Of a DNA stretch of 64,000 bases, positions 23,301 through 34,900 are shown piece by piece. The notes beneath the pieces were generated by a model. It did no database searches and had not been told where the DNA came from. It saw only the letters and a program-made list of their open reading frames with translations. The stretch's first letter is position 1, and every line of letters starts with the position of its first letter. A program made the translations under genes and the position numbers. This DNA comes from Crambe crambe (taxonomy: Eukaryota > Porifera > Demospongiae > Poecilosclerida > Crambeidae), in NCBI GenBank assembly GCA_963924555.1, contig OZ004588.1, positions 3,410,001 to 3,474,000 on the forward strand, in the 5' to 3' direction.

Positions 23301-26300
23301 TGACTCAAGTGTAACTGAGCCTAATTACAGTTAGTGTGAAAATAATTTGTCCCAATGAAAAAAGGACTGAACACAAGATATTCATGTTGCGTGACCTTGA
23401 TATGGGGGAAGTGAGCTCAATATTGGCTTTTAGAAAAGAGATACTTACCCAATTTGGTGATGGACTTATTGACGCGATTTTGATTTCGGATTCTACAAAA
23501 GAACTAAGTGAATATGCGATCACGATTTTGATGAACTGATCCAATCACTTCAAACAAAATCTAGTACTATAACTGTATGGTGTGAAGGGTGCAGCAAGAA
23601 ATGAAAGAAGGACTCCTCAGGCTCTGAAGATGAATCTAACGGAACAAAAAACCAAAAAAAGGAAAGGATCTAGTGATGACAGAATGTCAAGAGTTGATGA
23701 TATAACAGACAACTTGAGATGGGCATATGTACAGTAACCTACAGTATTGTGTATGGGCTGAAACAATTGTTGGAGGCAGGCATGCATCTATGGAAATATT
23801 TCAAGAAATCCAAAATTCTACCATCACGCGATCTTTCACCAGTAAATTTAGAGAGAGAAAACCCTACTGTGATTACCCCAGTTAAAGCTGCTGAATTGAA
23901 GACAATTTATATATCTCAAATTAAAGAACTCTATTTGTTGCTCAAGGTTGGGGCTATAACAGATGGTGACTTTCAAAAACAAAAGAGTAGTATTTTAGAA
24001 CTGATGGATAAATTGTAAGGCTATATTGCTTTTGATATTACCATACATTCTAATCTTAGCACCCACTAAGATTATGGAGCAAGCAATTGCTTAAATGGAA
24101 ATTAGGGGTCTTAATTTGTTATCCACTATTCTATTTAAGAACTGCTTTCTCGTAGTGGGTTTTACCCAAAACTGGCAAGATCTAGACTAGCTGTAATTTG
24201 AATTGATCCTGCAACTTCAGTCTGGTCATAATGCTACGCCTAAAACTTTCTCAGAATATCAGTCTCTAAAAATATAATGAAAAATTACATATAACCTGCA
24301 TGTTTAATATAATTTACACAATCTAGTGGAGCAAATGCTTCACCGAATATGATTCTAGGTGTGTTTGTTGATTGATAACTTAGTTCATTATCTCTAAGAT
24401 ATGACTTCACTTGACTAAATGCTTCCTCAATGGGGTTCAAGTCAGGGGAGTAAGGTGGTAAAAATCGTACTAAAGCACCAGTGGCTAAAATCAATTGAGT
24501 TACTGCTTCTACATGGTGGATAGATGCATTATCAAGTATGACTACAGAACAGGGATTATCGCCACCATCAAATGGAAGTAGTATAGGAAGTAAGCACCGT
24601 TGTACAAAATTCATGAAAACATCCGAGTTCACATTTCCCTCTGCAATATAAACATCTTGTATTCCCCGAAAAGTCAGTATCCCTATGGCCGACAACCTCT
24701 TACCATATAAAGTAAATTTGTGGGAAACAGGTATCATGCCTTGAAGACCATATCCATATTTACGTATTGTATTATGGTGGTTTGATCCTGTTTCATCAAA
24801 GTTTTGGGGTTAAATTCCATTATTTCAGAGATATATTTTGCTCTCTGAACATCACACCTTTGTCTTGCTACTAGACACATTTTCTGTCTAGTCATACCCA
24901 GTCTTTTGATGGTACGGCAAATAGTAGCACAATCATACCGGGATCCTGTTATATGTAACAGCTTTTGTTGTATCTCACGAAGATACATGCTGGGTGTACT
25001 CAGCAGCGTCTCTAAAATGGTGATTTCCTCGAACTCACTCATTTGTGGTAATGGACCATGCCTTTGGCATTTAGGTGATACATCCTCAGTTGTATAAAAA
25101 AGATAGATGTATCTCTCAATTGACCTGATGTTTACATACAGTTCCCTAGAAATCTCTTTTATTCTCTTCTTTTGTAGAAGATACTTCCAAATTATCCACC
25201 ATCTAAGGTCTTTTGAGTATCCTTTTGGCATTTTGACTGCTTCTTGTACTGTACAGTAGTTATTTTGAATTTGAATTCTGAGCATGCTCACCTGTGTCTG
25301 CTAGCTAGATAGTACATACAGTGTACACAAGGACTATGGTACTACTGAATTTCACTGCACTATATATATTGGTGTCTTAAAATTCATTCTTATTTGCAGT
25401 TAAAATTTGCTACTGAATGGAATGGGAATTTCTGCAAAGTGCAGATTTTAGCTGCCGAAACCAAATCATGCACTACAAGTAGAAGTCCTGGGTTCCTGGG
25501 TTAGAAGTCCTGAGAACATAGTTTCTTACAATTATATGATGTAAATCTGGGCCATGGGGACCATGATAATTTTAGTAATTATTAAACAAGTTCAACATAA
25601 AATTATAACCCTGATTATGCATGAGATTCACAGATCTATTTCTATTCAGCTTACTACATTGTTGATTTAGTTGTCACAACTTTTATATTAGCATTTTGCA
25701 ATGTGACAAGCAACTTGCAAAACTCTGTATGTGTTGTCTACTCATAATTATGTTCATTTGGAGGAAATGTATTGAAGTTTTGAAAACTACATAAATGTGG
25801 TCTGTGGCATGTAGTGTTGTTGGTCAAATGTAAACAGTCTCTATGGCATGACATCTTGTAACTATACATTCCTATTTGACATTAAGCATGCATGCCATTG
25901 TGGATATCCCAGGGTTGCAATTGTAATGTGTATAAGGAAGCTTTTGGGGGAGAGTTAGTACGTAGGGGATGTTCCATTCAGCCAAGAAAATAAGAAGTTA
26001 CGCAATAGTAGTGTAGTGATCAAAATAACAACCTGACACGACATTCTAATCAAGTATATCAGGTACATGCATAACACCAGTAAAGGCATGTAGTCTTAGT
26101 GTTCACAATGCGAAGTCATCCTGAAGAAAATCTAACCAAAGTGGACTACATTAATATGCTCAAATTTCAGCTCTACAATGTTATACGACATGAACTTTCA
26201 CATTCTCCCAGTCTAACATAATGTACTGTTGCCTCTGTATTACTTTTTTTCCTGATGCATTGCATTGGTTTTCAGTAAATCTAACCAAAAGTTGTTTTTA

Positions 26301-28880
26301 GTGTTGATACAATATTGTAACAGTTCCCATTGACTGGTTGGTTATTTCCACTAATTTTTTTAAAGTACTATTTACCTGATGACTATCCATTAACTTTCAC
26401 ACGTGAAATATACCACAATACAATTTAGTAAGCAATCACAAAATTAAGTGAGTGATTGTTCCAGGAAATTCCATATACTATTCCATGTTCACTGGCGTTT
26501 CACATCCATATGGAGTATCTATATTATCTATGGCCTATGCAAAAGGCTGTAGAAAACAATTTAGCTCAATTACAATTGGAGCATGTGCATTATGCACACA
26601 CACGTATGGCACCATGCGTATGCCTGTATTGTAGACATATATATTACAATTTCAGTGAGTCATGACTTGAGAGTCAGCTCACTCACTCTACTTGCTCACT
26701 TAATTAAGATATCTGTAATTTAGGTCCTTATTTATAGGAATTGTGTAATCTGTACGGCATATCTGATTATTGTATATGACCACATGAATTCTTTTGCCAA
26801 CGGATACAGTTGTTAGTACAACTGATAGTAATTTTATTTGCGTGATTTTAGTCCATTGAGGTCCCAGTGTACTTTTAAATAGCAGTGGAATTAATGTGTA
26901 TTACACAGAAGATACTTTTTGTGCTCTGTGTTGTTTCCTGCCCATATATTAGCTAGCATATATCCATTTGTTAGACAATAACATGAATAATTGCCTTTGA
27001 TATAATGAGGTAACTATATCATGTAGTAACCACTTGCTAGGCCTACAAGTGATCAGGTATCTAAGTGTCTACTTAGAGACCAACTTAGAAACCTGTGATT
27101 GTCATCAGACTATATATACACAGTTTATACTATTGTCTAAGTCATTAGATCACTCCAGTGAGTGACTACTTGGTTTAAAATAGACACTTCGGCTCTGCCT
27201 CAGTATCTATTGTAAACCTTGTAATCACTCACTGTCATGATCTAACCTATACATAGGGGAAAATGTTGATGACTATCATAAATACTGTAGATTGTCAGTG
27301 GTATCTTGTGTGGTTGGTCAGGTATAAACAATCTCTATGGCATATATCTGTTAGTTCTGACTTGATCCATCGTATTGCTATTGGTCAAGAATATCTAGGC
27401 AAGTGTGCTTTAATTTTCATTTCATAGTTTCTTTGTTTTCATATGATTTCCTTGTTTGGATGGCTATTTCACCTTTTTATTTTCAATGAAGATACCTGAT
27501 GGAGGTTTTAATATATATAGGAATTGTGATATTTTTGTTTATCCAAATAGCAATTATTAAAGGGGGTGGTAAGATTGTTCCTATTCTGTTTCATTAAAGT
27601 GGCATTTTTAGTTGAAGCAATAAGCTTCTCTATAGTCATGGCTATGAGATACTGTATATGGAAATGATACATACCTACATCAGGTCAGAGCATGCATACT
27701 ACAACAGGGGTCAAAGGTCGGATATCTAATGGTGATAGCAATCTTCAAACTATAGGAATTCAGTTTTTCTTTTTTTTTTCTTTTCTTTTTGTGTATTTGT
27801 GTAAGAATATTATTAAAGGGGTCATATCTATCACTCCATTGATTCTTTTGCTAACAGATACTGTTCTGATTTTGTTCGGAGGGTTTTTTGTGGTTTTTCT
27901 ATTTTATGCTTAAGTAATAGTTAGAACACGGTAGTCTGGTGATTATGGCCAATAAACAACCGAATCCGAGGGCGCAGCCCGAGGATAAGGTTGTTTATTT
28001 GGCCATAATCACCAGGACTACCGTGTTCTAACTGTTATATATCCCCAGGGCGCTCGATTTCATTGGTCGGTCTGTAGCTAGAGCGTAGCTACCCCTTAGT
28101 TACGAAACAAAACGAAAACTCCTGCCATGGCTTGTCCCTGTCCTGTACATGTGATGTGCCGTTGTTCAGACGCCAACTCTAGCCTCGTGCTCTCAAGCAA
28201 GACTACGAACTACGAGGCTCCTCCCATGCCCACCACACCCAGCTATTAACGAGTTCCTCCACCCACGTTTTGTGTTTGCTAGCGACAGCGAAGCTAGCGG
28301 AAGGTATGACGCCAAATACCAATGGGCCTTAGAAATAATTTCTTCTTGTGGAAAATTGCAAAAAAAAGAAAAGAAGTTTCCTTGTGACCCAGCACCAGAT
28401 GACTTCTTCATTTTCCAACAATCAGCTATAAACTACCCAGAGACAGAAATAGATTCTTTAGTAATAGTTAATGACAATGTTATAGACTGATCGTTAACTT
28501 CATAATCATCTTCTTCCAACAGTCAGCTATAAACTACCAACATAATACAGAGACAGAAATAAACTCTTTAGTAATAGCTAGGTAATGACAATGTTATCTG
28601 ATCATTATCTCATAGATTATCTTCATTATCATCTTCTTCCAACAGTCAGCTTCAGAAAACCTAAAACTGTTGTTATTCATAGCCTGGGGAACAGTGCGTT
28701 ATGACTGTGCGTTATGAGTCATAACGCACTTTACCCTAAGGGAGGGAATTTATGACAGTAAGAGCACTTTTCTCTATGGGAGTAAATGTATTAGGTGGGA
28801 TATATGTCCAATTATGCACTCCTTGTTGTGTACATATGGCTAGAGGGTGTGAACCAGGATAGGTAAGGTTGTGCATCAGT

Positions 28881-28911
<31 letters not shown>

Positions 28912-31900
28912 GGGTAACAGCTGAAAGTTTATGGAAGGCATTATTTCATTATTATTATTATTGAAATGTGCAATTTTATGTCAAAGCAATTCCCACTATA
29001 TACAGTACCTGTCATTCATCTCTTGATGTTAACACTAAGTGCATGCATACACCTCATATTGTCTTTAGAGCATAAACTATAGTTGACTGAAGTAATACAT
29101 GCTCATACTATTTCCATTTGTTCCTGTTACTTGTTGAATGGACTTGTTTTTGTTGCTCAGCTCATGTTTTATTCTCTATGTTCTCTCCCACAGACCCCTC
29201 CCTCACCCTCACTAATCTCACTCAGCTGCTGGAGGATGTGAGGGATTTGAATCTTGTGACTGTGTATCTAGACACCCCCCACTCAGTGTATAGTAGTATA
29301 TACACACGTGAATCTGAATTTAGGAAGGGTTGTTGGGAGTGGTACCTGAACAACCACCCATGCCCTTCGTGGCGTCACATTGCTAATGCTCTGTATTTGA
29401 GTGGGGAGCATGGAGTGCTAGAAGTGTTGAAGAGTCGCTACCTTAAAGGTGAGTCTGGTTCTCTGTGATGATTATGGAATGTTTGATTTGCATGTGTCCT
29501 GTCCCCAACTATGTAAAAACATCATCCACTGTTATTAATTACATTTGTTCTCTCATAATCAATTGTTGTTGTTATTGTTGTTGTTGTTGTTGTGATTGTT
29601 GTTATTTTTGTTTGTTTTAATTCATTGGGTAGATGATATGAATATCGTGTATTAGTCACCTGCTATGGAGTACTGGCATGAAGTTACATATAAAAATACA
29701 ATACTCTTTTTGCAGAAATATTATTAATTCAGTGTATTTTCTGCTGGTACTTAAGCCACTCTATTTTTAGGAAGAATCATTTGTAGTTTGTAGTAGAAAA
29801 TGGTAGTTCTTATGAAGAGATGCAGTCTTGCTGATATAGCTACTTACATCCAAGAATGAGCCTTCAACAAGAAAACAGTGTTCTAGCATAGCTGTACTAC
29901 TCCACTGACAGTTGATAGAATTCTTTCTCTGCATACCTATCACATGGTTTTATAAGACAAGTACAGCTTGGACATGAAGCAGGTTGCCGAAATTTGTCAG
30001 CCTGTGCCTAATTGCTTCAGCCAGTTAGCAGATCGAGGTTATAGTGGTTTGACTACTTCAGCTTCAAGGTTGGATGAGCAGTGCTTCTACATAGCAGAGG
30101 ATCATCATGGGCTCTAACTGAACTACATTAAACATCTTTACATACTAAGTGCTATATATATTGTGAGACGATCGGTCATTTTCCGAGGGCCATGTTTGTT
30201 GTATGTTTGTGGATTAACAAATCTACATGAGGTCTTTCCATATGCAGGGTAACTTACCATGACAGTAGCAATAAATTTGAAGGCTCTCAATATACTGCTC
30301 TGAAAGCCTTGCAATTCGGCAGAAAACAGCCTCTGAATACCTTCTTATCAAACTATGGAGATTAACTCATTAACAGCATTACATAACCACATACCTCAAT
30401 ATCTACAAACACATTACAAGCATGCATGACACTTTTACAAGCTATTTGAAATGAGATTACAAGAAGATACAAGATGTCAGTCAAGGTGAGTCTGGTTCTC
30501 TGTGATGATTACTGGAATTGTTGATTTGCATGTGAGTCTTCTCTCCTGTCCCCAAAGAAGTAAAAGCATCTTCCTATATGCCACTGTTATTAAAGAAAGT
30601 TTAAATCGGTTCTCTCATAATCGATTGTTGTTAGTTGTTATTATTATTATTGTGATTATTGTTGTTAAAAATATTTGTTTTGATTCATGGGGTAAGTTGT
30701 ATGAATGTCATATATTAGACATCTGCTATGGCTAAAGTACTGGCAAGAAGTTGCGTATAAAAATACAATACTCTTCTGCCATCCATATGAATCCTCTGCC
30801 CACTCTGTTTTTAGGAAAGAAGAATAAAGGAACCATTTGTAGTAATAGTCCTCATGAAAAGATGGAGTCTTGTTTAGCCTCATCCCCCAGGCCCTCCTTT
30901 TGTTATGATTGTGGATGGCCTGGTACGCGAAGTCACTGGGGGGTTGAACCATCTAATTGGGCGTGGGCAGTATACGAGAGCATAATGACGTGCCCACTTA
31001 TTTGGGCTATGCACTGAAGTGGCTAAAGGATTGACCTAAAGGCACCAAAAGAACTTTTGCTGATTTGCTACAACAAAATTAATAACCAATTTACTATGGC
31101 CATAAATCAAGGATTTGCTAAAACTCATGAAGAATTCTGAGGCCAATCTATTTATAATCCAGCTAAGCCTAAAATCTTGATAGCTTTACTATCTAATGAT
31201 AGGCAGCTCTGATACTATCTGCTGCTAGGCTAGCAACACCCGAATTCAGTGGCAGCTCAATGGCTTAACACCTCTTCTCTTTGTTAGGCCTGGTTGGCCA
31301 TGTGCTCGTGCAATGTTGTAGCACCAATTCATCATGGTGATGTATGCATTATGAATGCGTTTCCTTGGACTCACCCACACTATGGGTTCCTATGGTTTGG
31401 CGATATTTTCGAGTACCAGGCCCTCCACAATCATAATTAAAAGGAGGGCCGGAGGACAAGTCTAGTCATGATAAAATTTCGATTTGGATTTATTTTCATG
31501 GTCATTAAAATTAATCACATGAAATTTAATTACCTTGTACAAAATGGAGTACAAGCTTAAGCTGTAATAAAGAAAATAAACATGAAAATTGAAAACATGA
31601 ATTATTATTTAACTAAAAATTTCCAAATTTATGGTGGCTATATACTTACATTCAAGAATGAGCCTTCAACAAGAGAACAATGTTCTAGCTTAGCTGTACT
31701 ACTCCATTTACAGTCATATAAATTTAAAGATTCTTTCTCTGCATACCTAATTCATGGTTTTATATCCACATCAGCTGAAATAAGACAGGTACAGCTTGGA
31801 CATGAAGCTGGTTTCCAAAATTTGTCAGCTGATTCCACCAGTGCCTAATTGCCGCAGCCAGTTAACAGGCATTGAGGTTATAGTGGTTCAGCTTCAAGGT

Positions 31901-34900
31901 TGGATGAGCAGTGCTTGTAGGATGCTATACCTGAGCTAGATTCATTTAAAAGTAAAGGAAAAATATTAAAAAAGGAAAGTAGGGATGGCCGTGTGTGGTT
32001 CAAAAAGTTCAGCAACAAGAGAGTGAACTTCATAGGATAAGATAAAATATAAAGGGAGTGAAGTAGGAATAGTTAGCTCGTAGTTTGGTAATATTGTTGG
32101 TTACTTGACTGAAGTTCACTCTATTAACAGCATTACATATCCACATACCTCAACTACAAGCACATTACAAGCATATGCATGACAATTTTGTAAATGTACA
32201 AGCTATTTTACAAGGACCCCAAGATGTCAGAGTATGGATCAATGGCATCAACCAGGCCCAAATGTTTGTGAGGTAAAATTTGTAAAAAAAAGTTTTATGC
32301 ACTAATTTTCATGAATTCCATGCCCCACAAAATTTCGCACTATACAATAATGGAACTTCAGCACAATAATTATAATTTATTAGCACTTTGTTGGCTACAG
32401 CAGAATTTGCTATAAGAATCAAAGTAGTTTGAACAGAGTCACTTAATATGGAAGCCGAGAAGGGCACTTTTTCCGCGTAAACCGAATAACTTTTTATATG
32501 TTCCACCTGATCGGCTGGATAGTGTGACTACTACCTTTGGGCGAAATTACCTTCACACATCACATAAATAATTATGATTTGCATTAATCATACCCACCAG
32601 ACTTCCAGCAAGTTTTCTTCTCAAGTGAATAACCTCTGCCTTCAAGCAACACTGACCTCATTTCAGTTTTGCTTGATCGACCACATACCCATTATTTAAC
32701 TGGGTATAAGTTACGTATGAGCTCACTTTACTTACCCGAGTAGCCAATCACTTAATGAGTGATGAAAGAGTGATGTAGGCTGGAGTACAAAGTACGGAAA
32801 CAAGGTGTACTGCATTTGCTCTGCTAACTGTCACAGAATTGACAAACCCTACATCGCTGCATGGACTGCATTTGTCACTGTGCTCTACTAACTGTCATGA
32901 AATTGACATAAACCCTACATCGCTGCTGCCATATTATCCTTTTTGGCTACACCTTGCAGTGACGTAGGGTTTATGTCAACTCTATGTCCAATTGGGCAGT
33001 CTGTGCCATCCCTAGCTACTTATCGTACTCTCTCATACTTTACTTAAATTTTTTTTCAGTATTTTCAAAAATTCCTGTCAAATTAAAAAATATTAATGAG
33101 TCGATATGGTGGGAAAGCACTACATTCATAATAGCATATCTCACCCGAACTATGATAACATGCATATGTGACAGTTGAGGGTAGAAATCAAGCTTCATTC
33201 ACGCTTTCTACTTTTGAAAAAAAGTTTGAAAGGCAGAAAATTTTGACAAAAGTAAACTTTGACTAAAATGTTGGGCTTGTCCCCAGAAAATAAAAGTAGA
33301 GCAGTAAATTGTGTCACTGCGCATGCATGTAATCGATCGCGCACAAGATCGTCGGTCAGTACAGTGCAGTAGCCTCGTCCCCAGGCTCTAATTTTACAGC
33401 TATAGGATAGCTCTCATGTACCTATATTTTTACTACTATTGATTATCCTGAGCCAGACCTTGCACCACTCCATTGGTGCTCGTAGCACTGGCAACCACCC
33501 TTAGCCTGCACACACAAAAACCATCCACTCACTTGAGACAATCACTAATCAATCCTCAATCATAAACATTGATAACTTTGAAATAATACAGAACTAAAGT
33601 GCTTGATGCTACTACAGGATCTTGGTTCAGCTAGCTAGTGAACGGAGAGAATCCAGCACAACAGCTATAAGGTAAGCTTTTAAGCTTATGGACTTGGAAT
33701 AATGAACTAAGCTATTTTCACTACCTCTTCGATACCTTACTTGACTCTAGCTGTATCGAAACTCAGCCCATTTACACTGCACCTGCACTCGTTTCACGCG
33801 AAATTCCAGCCTATTACACTTTATGATGGTATGTGATGTCACAGCATGTAACTATGTGTATGAGCATTGCTCTGTTCTCTGGCACTTCCAAATCTATTCA
33901 TAGTGGTGCATCCGTAAACCAACCTCAGAGGAGATGATCATAGCATCAGCTCTGCACTATTCACCAACGAACAGACCAATGGAGAGAATTGCTTGCTGCT
34001 GATCCTTCTTCATTACTAGGTGGGGTTATCCCAGCTAAACAAACACACCATCCGCACACTGAGAAAGAACTGGTACATGAGACTATAGCTAGCTTTAGAG
34101 CTTGATTTGAAGTCTCACTCTAAAATCATCCACTTTCTGTTTTGCAACTGAATTGCTCCATAGGAAGCAGGCATCCTTGTTGTTGTTTTTTTGTCGAGGA
34201 AGGGGGTGATGGGGTCACTGGTGGACTACAAGCCTGTGACTACACAGTTTCAGCATAGACCATTTTATAGAACTTATCCAGACTGAGCCTGGTACATTCT
34301 GTGATGCATAAGGAGCCCCTCCCCCATTTATGTCCACCCCCTACCATTATCATATGATTTTGAACTTACAATATACTGTCACTTAGTGCAGTCTAGAACT
34401 GAAATGGAGAAAGTTGAATATTGTGTCTCCACTGTAGCTCTGGACTTCTCACTTGGAGGTCCTTGTCTCAGTTCTTACTGCAGTCACACTTGCTTGCTTG
34501 TCTCAAATGACAATCAGTTTACTCTTGAGCTAGTTAACAGCATCACCTAACCACATACGTACCTCAATATCTACAAGCACATTACAAGCAACAACCCAAG
34601 AACCAAATTTAAAGTTAGTGCTTTCTAGCTCTATAGGAAGCATGCATGAAGAAATCCTTTAGTTAAAAACATGTTTACTACATCATCATTCTATCAAACG
34701 TTTCCCTGATTCCTTGTTGATTCTTAAATATACGAATACGGTATATTTTTTCACTGCTACTATTTTTCAGGAATGTGATAAGTATAAATATTTGTATGTT
34801 GTTAGTTGCACTATTGGCATTATCAGGTTCTCCACCATTGGCTGACTAAAGTGGTACTAGGTAGCTAGCTATCCTGTCAATTGCTAGCAAATTCTTGATT

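Larger units (their letters stand above)
22975..25729. mobile_element. Composite region bounded by about 85-bp inverted repeats
   Basis: 22,975-23,056 (TACAGAGTTTTGCAAGTTGC...) recurs in inverse orientation at 25,639-25,729 with an insertion of about 10 bases and few substitutions. Between them lie a plus-strand degraded ORF (23,145-24,018) and a minus-strand Tc1-like transposase (24,285-25,231). This could be one 2.75-kb transposon with long terminal repeats and two genes, or two copies of a MITE that happen to flank older relics. No target duplication was identified. Confidence 0.5.
22551..29193 (+). other. Intron 3 of the ROCO/Death gene
   Basis: About 6.6 kb, GTAGGT to CCCACAG, the largest intron. 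Contents: a poly-G run and a 27-bp tandem repeat (22,785-22,970), a composite region bounded by inverted repeats (22,975-25,729) carrying two transposon-type ORFs in opposite directions, small hairpins (27,160-27,236; 27,916-28,038), an ORF with tandem duplications (28,230-28,655) and a poly-G run (28,897-28,914). 25,880-26,960 and 27,240-27,900 show nothing recognisable beyond short diverged repeats. Confidence 0.75.

Noticed and set aside
30751-31017. 88-codon plus frame crossing into the 30.9-kb MITE
   Set aside because: It crosses the left terminal repeat of the MITE, so it is a chance frame.
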